Below are positions 22,767-34,500 of a stretch of DNA of 64,000 nt, piece by piece. The DNA is from Cherax quadricarinatus (Eukaryota; Arthropoda; Malacostraca; Decapoda; Parastacidae). Under the pieces are notes generated by a model that did not search any database, was not told where the DNA came from, and saw only the letters and a program-made list of their open reading frames with translations. The position numbers and the translations under genes are program-made. The stretch is taken from assembly GCF_038502225.1 (NCBI RefSeq), contig NC_091298.1:28252548-28316547 (forward strand), given 5' to 3'. Within the stretch, counting starts at the first letter, position 1, and every line of letters begins with the position of its first letter.

Positions 22767-23918
22767 ACAGTGAAACATATAAGTGAACAGTATTTAGATA
22801 AGGCTAAAGAGGTCTTTGTGGCATTTATGGATTTGGAAAAGGCGTATGACAGGGTGGATAGGGGGGCAATGTGGCAGATGTTGCAAGTGTATGGTGTAGG
22901 AGGTAGGTTACTGAAAGCAGTGAAGAGTTTTTACGAGGATAGTGAGGCTCAAGTTAGAGTATGTAGGAAAGAGGTAAATTTTTTCCCAGTAAAAGTAGGC
23001 CTAAGACAAGGATGTGTGATGTCACCGTGGTTGTTTAATATATTTATAGATGGGGTTGTAAGTGAAGTAAATGCGAGGGTCTTGGCAAGAGGTGTGGAGT
23101 TAAAAGATAAAGAATCACACACAAAGTGGGAGTTGTCACAGCTGCTCTTTTCTGATGACACTGTGCTCTTGGGAGATTCTGAAGAGAAGTTGCAGAGATT
23201 GGTGGATGAATTTGGTAGGGTGTGCAAAAGAAGAAAATTAAAGGTGAATACAGGAAAGAGTAAGGTTATGAGGATAACAAAAAGATTAGGTGATGAAAGA
23301 TTGAATATCAGATTGGAGGGAGAGAGTATGGAGGAGGTGAATGTATTCAGATATTTGGGAGTGGACGTGTCAGCGGATGGGTCTATGAAAGATGAGGTGA
23401 ATCATAGAATTGATGAGGGGAAAAGAGTGAGTGGTGAACTTAGGAGTATGTGGATACAAAGAACTTTGTCCTTGGAGGCAAAGAGGGGAATGTATGAGAG
23501 TATAGTTTTACCAACGCTCTTATATGGGTGTGAAGCATGGGTGATGAATGTTGCAGCGAGGAGAAGGCTGGAGGCAGTGGAGATGTCATGTCTGAGGGCA
23601 ATGTGTGGTGTGAATATAATGCAGAGAATTCGTAGTTTGGAAGTTAGGAGGAGGTGCGGGATTACCAAAACTGTTGTCCAGAGGGCTGAGGAAGGGTTGT
23701 TGAGGTGGTTCGGACATGTAGAGAGAATGGAGCGAAACAGAATGACTTCAAAAGTGTATCAGTCTGTAGTGGAAGGAAGGCGGGGTAGGGGTCGGCCTAG
23801 GAAAGGTTGGAGAGAGGGGGTAAAGGAGGTTTTGTGTGCGAGGGGCTTGGACTTCCAGCAGGCATGCGTGAGCGTGTTTGATAGGAGTGAATGGAGACAA
23901 ATGGTTTTTAATACTTGA
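22767..23918 (+). CDS. B3 reverse transcriptase, C-terminal half
   Basis: About 383 codons open from the truncation point to a stop at 23916-23918. Motifs: FMDLEKAYDRVDRGAMW, GLRQGCVMSPWLFNIFIDGV, catalytic FSDDTVLL (Ala replaced by Ser before DD), the VFRYLGVDVSADGSMKDEV block, CEAWVMNVAARRRLE and a basic GRRGRGRPRKGW tail. The frame is intact but lacks the endonuclease and RT fingers and has no native start codon, so it is not expected to act. It is a good reference for the B C-terminus. Confidence 0.85.
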   Translation, partial: TVKHISEQYLDKAKEVFVAFMDLEKAYDRVDRGAMWQMLQVYGVGGRLLKAVKSFYEDSEAQVRVCRKEVNFFPVKVGLRQGCVMSPWLFNIFIDGVVSEVNARVLARGVELKDKESHTKWELSQLLFSDDTVLLGDSEEKLQRLVDEFGRVCKRRKLKVNTGKSKVMRITKRLGDERLNIRLEGESMEEVNVFRYLGVDVSADGSMKDEVNHRIDEGKRVSGELRSMWIQRTLSLEAKRGMYESIVLPTLLYGCEAWVMNVAARRRLEAVEMSCLRAMCGVNIMQRIRSLEVRRRCGITKTVVQRAEEGLLRWFGHVERMERNRMTSKVYQSVVEGRRGRGRPRKGWREGVKEVLCARGLDFQQACVSVFDRSEWRQMVFNT

Positions 23919-24173
23919 CGTGCTGTTGGAGTGTGAGCAAAGTAACATTTATGAAGGGGTTCAGGGAAACCGGCAGGCCGGACTTGAGTCCTTGAGATGG
24001 GAAGTACAGTGCCTGCACTCTGAAGGAGGGGTGTTAATGTTGCAGTTTAAAAACTGTAGTGTAAAGCACCCTTCTGGCAAGACAGTGATGGAGTGAATGA
24101 TGGTGAAAGTTTTTCTTTTTCGGGCCACTCTGCCTTGGTGGGAATCGGCCAGTGTGATAATAAAATAAAATAA
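22767..24173 (+). mobile_element. B-family LINE (RTE-like), 5'-truncated copy in (TA)n (B3)
   Basis: Begins in the RT domain and runs through the complete C-terminal region, a 3' UTR with the hairpin-like GGCCACTCTGCC/GGTGGGAATCGGCC region, and an (ATAAA)-rich tail that enters (TA)n. It differs from B1 and B2 at many positions and represents a separate subfamily. Both boundaries are TA tracts. Confidence 0.9.
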
Positions 24174-24190
24174 ATATATATATATATATG

Positions 24191-24274
<84 letters not shown>

Positions 24275-24318
24275 TATATGTATGTATACACATATATATA
24301 TACACACACACACACACA

Positions 24319-24400
<82 letters not shown>
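24174..24400. repeat. Compound (TA)n (CA)n microsatellite
   Basis: TA units to about 24302, then CA units with a short GCGCG interruption. B3 ends in its TA part and D2 begins in its CA part. Confidence 0.96.
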
Positions 24401-24403
<3 letters not shown>

Positions 24404-25136
24404 GGCCGCAGACGGAGTACAGTCTAGGGGGTCAGAGACTACAAACCTCACTCAAGGAAAAAGATCTTGGGGTGAGTATAACACCAGGCACATCTCCTGA
24501 AGCGCACATCAACCAAATAACTGCTGCAGCATATGGGCGCCTAGCAAACCTCAGAACAGCATTCCGACATCTTAATAAGGAATCGTTCAGGACCCTGTAC
24601 ACCGTATACGTTAGGCCCATATTGGAGTATGCGGCACCAGTTTGGAACCCACACCTAGCCAAGCACGTAAAGAAACTAGAGAAAGTGCAAAGGTTTGCAA
24701 CAAGACTAGTCCCAGAGCTAAGAGGTATGTCCTACGAGGAGAGGTTAAGGGAAATCAACCTGACGACACTGGAGGACAGGAGAGATAGGGGGGACATGAT
24801 AACGACATACAAAATACTGAGAGGAATTGACAAGGTGGACAAAAACAGGATGTTCCAGAGATTGGACACAGTAACAAGGGGACACAGTTGGAAGCTAAAG
24901 ACACAGATGAATCACAGGGATGTTAGGAAGTATTTCTTCAGCCACAGAGTAGTCAGTAAGTGGAATAGTTTGGGAAGCGATGTAGTGGAGGCAGGATCCA
25001 TACATAGCTTTAAGCAGAGGTACGATAAAGCTCACGGCTCAGGGAGAGTGACCTAGTAGCGATCAGTGAAGAGGCGGGGCCAGGAGCTCGGACTCGACCC
25101 CCGCAACCTCAACTAGGTGAGTACAACTAGGTGAGT
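24401..25136 (+). mobile_element. D-family LINE, 5'-truncated copy in (AC)n (D2)
   Basis: Opens directly after (CA)n at CAGAAGGCCGCAGACGG, which is the RRPQTEY region after the RT catalytic motif, and runs through AAYGRLANLRTAF, YVRPILEYAAPVWNPHLAKH and RKYFFSHRVVSKWNS to a stop near 25056. The 3' UTR contains GAGGCGGGGCCAGGAGCTC and a doubled ACTAGGTGAGTACA block before (AC)n. The coding part is open. Confidence 0.9.
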
Positions 25137-25151
25137 ACACACACACACACA
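25137..25151. repeat. (AC)n joining D2 and D3
   Basis: Short AC run that is both the tail of D2 and the 5' boundary of D3. Confidence 0.9.
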
Positions 25152-25760
25152 GCCCAAGGAAAGCTGAGAAGGGAAAATTACAGGCCACTGAGCCCAAGTA
25201 CATTAGCCAGTGAAACTGAAGAAAGGAAAGCTGCAGTGCAGGAAACCAAATTAAATGAGGGGATACACAGGGATAAGCAGTGGGAGAATGAAAGGGTGAG
25301 GTCAGTCTTTGTGTATGGGCTCCAGGAAGCTGAAGGGGAAACATATGAAGCAAGAAAACAAGGGGAAAAAAAAGCAATTGAAAGCATCATGAAAGCAATA
25401 GGAGAAGACGACATGACCCAGCTGGAAAATTTTCGGAGAATAGGGGGGTTTGTAAAAAAAAGAACCTGGCCAGTGAAAGTGACCTTCAAGGCAGAAGCGA
25501 CTCGGACCAGGATCCTGCAGGAGAAAGCACGATTAAGGGACATGCCGGCATACAGGAAGGTGTATCTCGACCGCGACAGATCACAAGAAGAAAGGCAGAA
25601 ACTGAGAGAGATGTTACAAAGGCGAAAGGAGGAAAGAGAGGGGATGGAGAAGACAGACAGGAGATCCCAGACCCAGGAAGAAGATCAAATACAGCCTCCC
25701 TCACAACTTCCTATAGAAGCCTCCCAACCAGGTCAACCCCAGTGCAACCAAACACTCTAA
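25152..25760 (+). CDS. D3 ORF1 (partial, 5'-truncated)
   Basis: About 200 codons, open from the AC tract to the stop. It is rich in Glu, Arg, Lys and Gln; the middle reads FVYGLQEAEGETYEARKQ and VKVTFKAEATRTRILQEKAR, followed by a coiled-coil-like basic stretch (QEERQKLREMLQRRKEEREG). The VTF-x-TRxxIL pattern resembles the RRM-like part of LINE ORF1 proteins, but no zinc knuckle is seen. I infer an RNA-binding ORF1p. D4 keeps only its last part. The native start is missing. Confidence 0.7.
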   Translation, partial: AQGKLRRENYRPLSPSTLASETEERKAAVQETKLNEGIHRDKQWENERVRSVFVYGLQEAEGETYEARKQGEKKAIESIMKAIGEDDMTQLENFRRIGGFVKKRTWPVKVTFKAEATRTRILQEKARLRDMPAYRKVYLDRDRSQEERQKLREMLQRRKEEREGMEKTDRRSQTQEEDQIQPPSQLPIEASQPGQPQCNQTL

Positions 25761-25889
25761 ATCAAAACACCCATGCCACATCCAATGCCCCCACCCACTA
25801 CATTACAAACTCCACCCCTACAGCAACAACCCATAGTTCCTTACCAGGTCTCCCACTTCCCCAACCCCAATATACCTCCCAGACCACAG

Positions 25890-28754
25890 TCTTAGAAAAG
25901 AAGTTGAAGGTGTGATATACAAATGCAGATGGAATAACAAACAAGTATGAGGAGTGGCACGAAAGAATCAAAGAGACATCCCCAGACATAATAGCACTCA
26001 CAGAAACAAAACTCACCAGAATAATAACAGATTCAATCTTTCCATCCGGATACCAAATCCTCAGGAAAGACAGAGGGAGGAGAGGGGGAGGAGGAGTTGC
26101 ACTGCTCATTAAAAACCAGTGGGATTTTGAGAAAATGGAAGGAATGGATGGCATGGGCAAAAGGGACTACTTAGTAGGAACAATCCAGTCTGAGGGACAT
26201 AAGGTGATAATTGCAGTAATGTACAACCCACCACAGAACTGCAGGAGGCCAAGAGAAGAATATGATGAGAGCAACAAAGCAATGATCGACACACTAGCCG
26301 AGGTGGCCAGGAGAGCACACATGGGAGGAGCAAAGTTACTAGTTATGGGTGATTTCAATCACAAGGAGATTGACTGGGAAAACCTGGAGCCCCATGGGGG
26401 TCCCGAAACATGGAGAGCCAAGATGATGGATGTGGTACTGGAAAACCTCATGCATCAACATGTTAGAGACACTACCAGAGAGAGAGGAGAGGATGAACCA
26501 GCAAGACTGGACCTTGTATTCACCATGAGTAGTTCGGACATCGAAGGTATCATGTATGACAGGCCTCTGGGAGCTAGTGATCATGTGGTTCTGTGCTTCG
26601 ACTACATAGTTGAGCTCCAAGTGGAGAGAGTAGCAGGAATAGGCTGGGAAAAACCAAACTACAAAAGGGGGAATTACTCAGGCATGAGGAACTTCCTTCA
26701 AGACATTCAGTGGGAGAGGGAACTGACAGGAAAACCAGTACAAGAAATGATGGACTATGTAGCAACAAAATGCAAGGAGGCAGAGGAGAGGTTTGTTCCC
26801 AAGGGAAACAGAAATAATGGGAAGAACAGAACGAGTCCTTGGTTCACCCAAAGGTGTAGGGAGGCAAAAACTAGGTGTACTAGAGAATGGAAAAGGTACA
26901 GAAGACAGAGAACTCAGGAAAATAAAGAAATCAGCCGAAGAGCCAGGAACGAATATGCACAGATAAGAAGGGAGGCTCAGAGACAATATGAAAATGACAT
27001 AGCATCAAAAGTAAAGACTGACCCGAAGCTGTTGTACAGCCACATCAGGAGGAAAACAACAGTCAAGGACCAGGTAATCAGACTGAGGAAGGGTGATGGG
27101 GAATTCACAAGAAACGACCAAGAGGTATGTCAGGAGCTCAACACAAGATTTAAAGAGGTATTTACAGTGGAACCCAGTAGGACTCCAGGAAATCAGAACA
27201 GGGGGGCACACCCGCAAGTGCTGGATGAGGTACATATAACCAAGGAGGAGGTGAAGAAGCTGCTATGCGAACTTGACACCTCAAAGGCGGTGGGACCAGA
27301 CAACATCTCTCCATGGGTCCTTAAAGAGGGAGCAGAGATATTGTGTGAGCCATTAACAAAGATCTTCAACACATCACTTGAAACTGGGCAACTCCCTGAG
27401 GTATGGAAAATGGCAAATGTAGTCCCAATTTTTAAAAACGGAGACAGACATGAGGCACTAAACTACAGACCTGTATCACTAACGTGTATAGTATGCAAGG
27501 TCATGGAGAAGATCATCAGGAGGAGAGTGGTGGGGCACCTGGAAAGAAACAAGTGTATAATTGACAACCAGCACGGTTTCAGGGAAGGAAAATCCTGTGT
27601 CACAAACCTACTAGAGTTTTATGACAAGGTGACAGAAGTAAGACAAGAGAGAGAGGGGTGGATCGACTGCATATTTTTGGACTGCAAGAAGGCCTTCGAC
27701 ACAGTTCCTCACAAGAGGTTACTGCAAAAGCTAGAGGATCAGGCACACACAACAGGAAAGGCACTGCAATGGATCAGAGAATACCTGTCAGGGAGGCAAC
27801 AACGAGTCATGGTACGCGACGAGGTGTCAGAGTGGGTGCCTGTGACAAGCGGGGTTCCACAGGGGTCAGTCCTAGGACCTGTGCTGTTCTTGGTATATGT
27901 GAACGACATAACTGAAGGGATAGACTCAGAAGTGTCCTTGTTTGCAGATGATGCGAAGTTAATGAAGAATCAAATCGGATGAGGATCAGGCAGGACTACA
28001 AAGAGACCTGGACAGGCTACAAGCCTGGTCCAGCAACTGGCTCCTTGAATTTAACCCTGCCAAATGCAAAGTCATGAAGATTGGGGAAGGGCAAAGAAGA
28101 CCGCAGACACAATATAGTTTAGATGGCCAAAGACTGCAAACCTCACTCAAGGAAAAAGACCTGGGGGTGAGTATAACACCGAGCATATCTCCCGAGGCGC
28201 ACATCAATCAGATAACTGCTGCAGCATACGGGCGCCTGACAAACCTACGGATAGCGTTCCGATACCTCAGTAAGGATTCGTTTAAGACTCTGTATACCAT
28301 TTATGTCAGGCCCATACTGGAGTATGCAGCACCAGTTTGGAATCCACACCTAGTCAAGCACGTCAAGAAATTAGAGAAAGTGCAAAGGTTTGCAACAAGA
28401 CTAGTCCCAGAGCTACGGGGATTGTCCTACGAAGAAAGGTTGAGGGAAATCGGCCTGACGACACTGGAGGACAGGAGGGTCAGGGGAGACATGATAACGA
28501 CATATAAAATACTGCGCGGAATTGACAAGGTGGACAAAGACGGGATGTTCCAGAGAAGGGACACAGACACAAGAGGTCACAATTGGAAGTTGAAGACTCA
28601 GATGAATCAAAGGGATGTTAGGAAGTATTTCTTCAGTCATAGAGTAGTCAGGCCGTGGAATAGCCTAGAAAGTGACGTAGTGGAGGCGGGAACCATACAT
28701 AGTTTTAAGGCGAGGTATGATAGAGCTCATGGAGCAGGGAGAGAGAGGACCTAG
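25890..28754 (+). pseudogene. D3 ORF2: endonuclease and RT, broken
   Basis: Endonuclease motifs are ETKLTRIITD, AVMYNPPQN, MGDFNHKEIDWE near 26345 and ASDHVV near 26572. RT motifs are NYRPVSLTCIVCKVMEKI, HGFREGKSC, FLDCKKAFDTVPH, GVPQGSVLGPVLF and FADDAKLM near 27945. The frame shifts at about 27970 and resumes to the stop near 28754. With the nonsense codon at the start of the endonuclease this is a dead copy, otherwise about 95 percent like D4 by eye. Confidence 0.88.
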
Positions 28755-28861
28755 TAGCAATCAACGAAGAGGCGGGGCCAGGAGCTGTGACTCGACCCCT
28801 GCAACCACAAATAGGTGAGTACAAATAGGTGAGTACACACACACACACACATACATACATA

Positions 28862-30004
28862 CAGTGAAACCTCAGATTTCGAACTTAATCCGTTCTAGGA
28901 GCTAGTTCTAAAGTCGAAAAGTTTGAAAGGCGAAGCAATATTTCCCATAAATAATGGAAATACAATTAATCCATTCCAGAAACTCAAAAATATTCACCAA
29001 AAAGTACATTTTATAGATAGTATTATATTATAGTTTTACATACAACAAATATAGTGTACAATTATTAATAAACATATAACATTTTTACTTACCTTTATTG
29101 AAGATTGGTGATGGCATCTGGAAGATAGGGAGGAGGAGAGAGGGAGTTGGGGTTAGTGTTTGGAAGGGGAATCCCCTTCCATAAGGACTTTAAGTATCAA
29201 AGCCCACTCTGGGGTTACTTCCCTTCTCTGTCTTTTAATGCCTCTAGGACCAGCTTGAGAGTCACTGGACCCCTGTCTCACAAAATAACTGTCCACAGTC
29301 CTCTGTTTCTGGTGCCTCTTTAAGATTTCCCTAAAATGGGACATGTTCTGTCACTGAACTTGTTGAAAAGATGGCTTGTTTCAGCTTGCTCAGGGTGGTA
29401 CTTCTCCACAAACATTTTGATATCATTCCACTTGGTGCAAATCTCCTTAATCTTTGAATTGGCATGCAACTTGCTTTCCTTTTCACAAATAATCGTCTCT
29501 GAAACACTGTCACCTGCCATCTCTCTGTCTTTGATCCACACCAGCAACAACTTCTCAACCTGATCGATTGTCTGTGGTCTTTTTTTTTTGGATAGCATAT
29601 CAACACCTTTTGCAACATCAGCTTCCTTGATTTGTTCTTTCTTTGCCAGGATAGAAGCAATGGTCGACTTGTTTTTCCCATACATCCTGGCAAGCTTAAG
29701 TCGCACACCACTCTCATACTTCTGTATTATTTCCTTCTTCACATCTATGGTGTTTCTCACTTTCTTTGCCAAAGGGGTACCACTAGCAAGTGTCTTTGGG
29801 CCCATGGTAGCTTATTTCACAGGCCCACAAGCACTAAACACAATGAATTAATCGTAAAATGTTTGAATGAGATTGCAGGTTAGTGTTCACTCAAGCATCA
29901 TCAAAGCCAGACTGGCTCACGGTGCCTGCACAGGGACGCCGACAGAGCGGGCTGGTGGACAGGTCCAGTACCCGGTGGTTCAAAAAAAAGGGGCGAGTTC
30001 GATA
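28862..30004 (-). mobile_element. Tigger/pogo transposon with catalytic domain deleted (T3)
   Basis: The left end CAGTGAAACCTCAGATTTCG follows TA. The minus strand carries a transposase start at 29805 (MGPKTLASGTPLAKK) with a Psq/CENP-B-type helix-turn-helix (KKEIIQKYESGVRLKLARMY), then part of the second DNA-binding region, then a jump at about 29330 to a C-terminal tail (29344-29153). The DDE domain is absent. The right inverted repeat is not found; similarity to Tigger flanks seems to stop near 30004. Confidence 0.8.
29153..29805 (-). pseudogene. T3 transposase remnant: DNA-binding domain plus C-terminal tail
   Basis: The N-terminal 160 residues (29805-29320) give the helix-turn-helix and part of the CENP-B-like second domain (EKLLLVWIKDREMAGDSVSE). 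The last part, in another frame from 29344, is a C-terminal tail with QKQRTVDSYFVRQ, which fits the PCNA-interacting (PIP) box found at the end of many pogo/Tigger transposases. The DDE catalytic region between them is gone, so this copy cannot transpose by itself. Whether a DNA-binding fragment is expressed is unknown. Confidence 0.75.
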
Positions 30005-30504
30005 ATGGGGACAATTTGTACCACTCAAATCTACTCTCTAAAGCATCTAAATATAACTTTAATTCATTAGGGTTCACGGTTTCTTAATTCGTTAAATCCA
30101 AGCACTTACTGTATGTCTTCGTCATATGGCCTTTAATAGCCTGTAATGATACTTTCATTACTCTAAAATCCACGGGCTTGTCAGCCACATTAACTCCATC
30201 AGATCCAGTCATGGTTATAGGATTACTAATCACCGATTATACAACTTAAGTAGATGCTTCATAAGAGTAATTCTTGCACTTTACTCTTGTATAAATCCTA
30301 GCCACCCATATGCTAGCAATTAATTGGGTTAATTATCATCCACCACACGATCGATTAAATTTGTGTACCTTATACCCACTTCCTTCAATCAGCCACTTAA
30401 TTATTAAGCAGATATGGAAAATTTTATAGGGGTTACCGGTATGTACCTCAACATTACATGCATACAAGTAATCTCATTGGGAGGCAACCATATTGTTTAC
30501 CGTA
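30005..30504. other. No gene seen
   Basis: About 500 bp of AT-rich sequence between T3 and the hAT element. It is the target into which the hAT inserted and continues after 39094. I see no coding frame and no RNA. Confidence 0.5.
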
Positions 30505-31103
30505 GTCACCCCCAGGGCCGGATTACCGCATAGGCAAACTAGGCATTTGCCTAGGGCCCCGTGCATTTGGGGGCCCCGCAGTCCAAGGGGTTCAGGGGCT
30601 CATCCAAGACTGCGCACATGGTGCAAGTGCCAAGGGGTCCCTACCTAAAAAGTTCAAGTGTTTGGAGAGTAAAATTGATTTTTAAAAATTAATCAAAACA
30701 AAAATAAATAATGAAATAAAATAAAAATAAATAAACCTAACCATAGATGGCAACACTCAACACGCCTTTGTTTACATCAGAACAGCTGTGTTTTCCTGCT
30801 AATGGGTGAGTATGGGAGATTCCTCTCCAATTTTCTGTAGTAATTACACGTTATCTAGACTTGTACTGTGACAAATTAACTGAAGTGTTGTTGATAGACA
30901 TTGATGTGTATGGATAAATGTTTTCGCCTCTAAATGTTAAGGGAGGTACCTGATAGGGTTACTTGACCAGTAAAGACGCTTTTTTGGTAAAAATACTGTA
31001 AAGAAAAACCTAAAAACGCAAACTGACTTCCGTTTGTAGGTTTTAAAAGCACTTTGTCCTGTCTTTAAGTCTTTATCATTTCAATAACAGATCTCAATTG
31101 ATT

Positions 31104-31171
31104 GATGTTCTACATCACTTCCGTCGCAAATGCTTAGTTCTCAAGTTGCGACAGAAGTGATGTAGAACATC
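31104..31171. repeat. 26-bp inverted repeat in the hAT 5' region
   Basis: Arms 31104-31129 and 31146-31171 (core TTCTACATCACTTC) are complementary with one mismatch around a 16-nt loop. It lies upstream of the transposase start. It could be a subterminal transposase-binding repeat, a small foldback insertion or chance. Confidence 0.65.
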
Positions 31172-31640
31172 AGTTTACTACATATTTCCCCAGAAACACA
31201 CAAGCCACATCAGAAAATCGTTGGTTGGGTGAAACTGAAAATTGTCCCTGCATTCTTTAATTCTCATGTCCTTATCTATGGTGGTAGGCCATATATCATG
31301 CAAAACATAATGATTAGTTTAGTTATGAAAATGGTAATATAAATACCATTGTGCATTGTTCTTGGACTCAGTATGATTTCTGTTTAAGTAAATTGGAGAT
31401 CAAGGAGGATGAATTAGTAAAATATTCGTAGCCCAAATCACTAACCTAATCTATGGTAAAAGTTCTGTATATGACTCCTTTCTGGTAACGTTTTGAATTT
31501 TTAGATGCGCAGCCAGAGGAAAGGGGGCTACAAGGGCCATATCCCCCCAATTGACAGAAAAAAAAATTTAATTAAAAAATTAATAATTGATAATGAAAAA
31601 TTTGTATTTGCATGATTACAGACAGTGATACATGCTCATT

Positions 31641-32112
31641 ATGGCATCTCGTGAACATGATGTTGGACGTTCTTATGCAAGTGGGTCACAGAAAAGAAAG
31701 AAGAAAATTCAAGAAGAACAGAAAAAGAAAGATGTAGGAAGCTGCAGAAAGATCACACATGCTCACGAAAACAGTTTCTGATGTTACCAGTACAGTTGAA
31801 TCTGCAGATACGTCAGATCATACAGGAAGCCCTCCCTCCATTATTTCTCAGCCAGCATCTACTTCTTTTGTCTCTCCTCTCAATGTCTCAACGGACATTT
31901 CATTCGCAGGATTTGTCTTAAAAGATCCTGCCTCATGGCCAAATGTAATCCCAGATTCTCTACGTAATGCTTTCATTGCAGAAAACTTCAAACTCTGAAC
32001 ATTGACTTTAGGAAATCAGCAAGGATTTATGATGATGGAAGTCGTCGTCGTTTAAAGTCATCTATGTTTTATAGGAAGCTTGCAAATTCAGAAACTGAAA
32101 AGATCATGGATG
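31641..32112 (+). pseudogene. hAT transposase, N-terminal remnant
   Basis: Start ATG at 31641 opens a basic N-terminus (MASREHDVGRSYASGSQKRK) followed, after a frameshift, by MLTKTVSDVTSTVESADTSD and a region ending DPASWPNVIPDSLRN, then in another frame YDDGSRRRLKSSMFYRKL up to the BEL insertion. The pattern fits the N-terminal, zinc-finger-proximal part of ZMYM/TTF-type hAT proteins. It has several frame breaks. Confidence 0.7.
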
Positions 32113-32117
32113 GTATA
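32113..32117. other. BEL/Pao target-site duplication, left copy (GTATA)
   Basis: Five bases identical to 37649-37653 on the other side of the LTR pair. A 5-bp duplication is usual for BEL/Pao and Gypsy integration. Confidence 0.9.
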
Positions 32118-33144
32118 TGTGAAAATTTGTGTGGACTGCCTCCAAGTGAGTCGCCTACCCTGGCAAACTCTGTTGACACCGAGCTCTGAGGTGGGTACCT
32201 CAGCCTCACAAGTGGCTTATAGGACGGATTTTCACAAATGATTGTTGTTGCAAGAAAACTCGCCTGCATGCACGTATAAAGAACTAACTTACTTGGTGTT
32301 GCAGCATATATCCTGATCTTCAACTTCCCTAAGCTTAGCCTTAGCCCCTCTGGACTTTCCCTCAGAAACCACATGCAACCGGGAGCCTTAATTCCTGCAA
32401 TATTCAATCGTTATTAGTGTCCTGCCTGCACCTCAGAAATTCCTATATCCAAGAGGGTATGTATCCCCTAGTACAACTATGCAGACACGGACACTAGCTT
32501 CCAGACTGCCTTGAGACACTGGTACTTACTGGGCATGCTCTGCCAGCTGCAACACAGGCCCACAGATAAAACTCACTCACAATCTCCCCAGAAACTGGCC
32601 AGAAATCTACGAGATAATGTGGAGGTCTTGTCTTACTGTATGGGCCTGACGGAGGTCATCTATGGTACATCGAGGTGCCTCTACCAGATTTCCCCAGGTC
32701 TCAAATGTGAAGACACGTGGGGGCCGCCGTCTGCTGATCACGGCACGTCTTGTCCAGTTGGTGTCTGTCTTAAGAAGAACGAGCTGGTCTCTCTTCCAGA
32801 CCCTCGTCTCTTCGTTCAAACTAGGGCTGCCAGTTCTCCCTAGCTAACTTATCCTAGTGTTTGCCTACATTATCGGCCTATTACTACCTATGTTAAGGTC
32901 TTAGGTCTACATTATTATTATCTACAGTTGCCTTAGTAAACCTAATATTAATATACTACCAGTAAAACTACCTACTCCTTCCCTGAAGGGTAAATCTATA
33001 AATTAAATAAGCTTACCAACAATCCTTGCCAACTAGAGAATGCTTTGTTTTGGGTGGGGTATAAGAGCCACCCAGCTCAGCCATTCCATTACGGCCATGC
33101 CGGATCTGTCCTGTGGAACTTTAGGGACCAAATAAATTTCCACA
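32118..33144 (-). repeat. BEL/Pao 3' LTR
   Basis: 1027 bp with TG...CA ends on either strand. It matches 36337-37648 except for about 15 substitutions and the SINE. The ORFs predicted in both LTRs (for example near 32511) are not known proteins and I do not annotate them as genes. Confidence 0.93.
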
Positions 33145-33174
33145 TCCTCCCACCGGCGAAGGTAGGCGCTAAGT

Positions 33175-34500
33175 CTAAATCAAGTTCACCTTCCTCGAGC
33201 CCCCACGGTGGACCCTGGACACGAGTGCCGTCCGGCCACTCTCGTCGAGCAGACTCCGGTCTAACTTCAACCGTGCAGTTTCCCCTGCTTGGACCTCTGG
33301 GGGTGTAAACTTGTTGGTTCCGGTGGTCTTAGCACCCTTTCCTTTAACTTTAACGTCTTTCGTATGTCTAGCCTTGACTGAGTGGCTCCGTACTTTCCCA
33401 CCCAGTGGCCCACACGCCTTGGTAGCCTTTCCTCCCACTGTTACGAGGTTCCCTTGATTTAAAGGCAATCTTTCTCCCTCTTTACGTACCTTGTAAAAGT
33501 GTTTTCCCAAGGTGGCCGAGTGTTCGTCACTCCTTACCTGGTTCAGCTTCCCTGGCGGTTCATCGTGTATACTGGTATTCATTATCACTACTCCCCCAGC
33601 TATCATGGGGACAGCTTCTCCTCTATCTGGCATGGCAGGGAATTCAGGTGGAATCCTGCCACCTATGATGTATCCTACTGGGGATCTGTATAAACCAATT
33701 CCTTCCTTAAACGTCCGTCGTGTAGACAGGAAGTCATCTATATGATTGGCTCCCACCAGGATACCTACATTTCTGACTGTGTCAATGGTAATTCCCTGGT
33801 CTGCCAGCTTCACGTCAAGGTCTTTCAATCGCTTAGCTGCTGCAGCAAGACCTCTCGCTGTAATTGCCCTGGGTAATGTCTCTACCACCAAGGCTGTAAT
33901 GTCTCTGCGATGTCCACCTAATTTGACTGTGACATCCACCACATCATAAGATTTGGGTGGGGTTGTTTCGGACCTGTGCCCATTCACAACCTTTGCCATG
34001 GCTGTAGGTAGGGCAGCACCTCCGTGATTCTCACTCGGATTAGAGACTTCACTCCCACTAATCACGCTGGCTACCATTTCAGGCTCGGACTCACTTTCTA
34101 TCTCTACCTGAGAGATATCCCTACTAGCCTGGGGTTCCCTTAAATTATTGGGACATAGTGCAGTATGGTGCTTACCTTTGCAACAGACTCGACACTCACT
34201 GAGCTGGGTGCCACAGTCTCTCGCAAAGTGTTCCCCACAACACTTGAAGCAGAGTCTCAACTCCCTTAGTCTCTGTTGCCTACTGCTCAGTGTTGTATAC
34301 TCCGAGCAACTCGTGCTAGCGTGTTCGCCTTCGCAGAACACACACATTCTGGCATGAGTGCCTCTAAGGTTCAGCTTAGAGGTTCTTACCTTAGACACCT
34401 CTTTACCATAGTACACTCCAACGTTAGTCGTACGAGCTTTAGGCTGATCTCTCGAGATCTTTGAGTGACTTTCTGGGTTTTTATGTGGCGATGGTGGTGA
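33175..34500 (-). pseudogene. BEL/Pao zinc-knuckle and protease region
   Basis: In element sense it opens after a TAG at about 34501 in the same frame as gag. Zinc knuckles CVFCEGEHASTSC, CFKCCGEHFARDC and CRVCCKGKHHTALC come first (about 34360-34150). A retropepsin-like domain of the BEL type follows (VDVTVKLGGHRRDITALVVE, then LKDLDVKLADQGI, HIDDFLSTR, SPVGYIIGGRIPP). The expected catalytic Asp-Ser/Thr-Gly is not obvious. The frame ends about 30 nt before the 3' LTR, where a full element would continue into about 3 kb of RT, RNase H and integrase. Confidence 0.85.

Larger units (their letters stand above)
25152..28837 (+). mobile_element. D-family LINE, near full length, with ORF1 and ORF2 (D3)
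   Basis: Starts directly after (AC)n and ends in a doubled AAATAGGTGAGTAC block followed by (AC)n and (ATAC)n. It has a partial ORF1 (25152-25760), a spacer, then ORF2 with endonuclease and RT. ORF2 is disabled by a TGA in the first endonuclease motif (K-V-stop-YTNADG, near 25915, where D4 reads W) and by a frameshift just after the RT catalytic motif near 27970. It is the only copy here that shows most of ORF1. Confidence 0.9.

Noticed and set aside
32511..32843. LTR-encoded 110-residue protein, also present at 36730
   Set aside because: Conserved between the copies only because LTRs are duplicates of each other; there is no recognisable domain.
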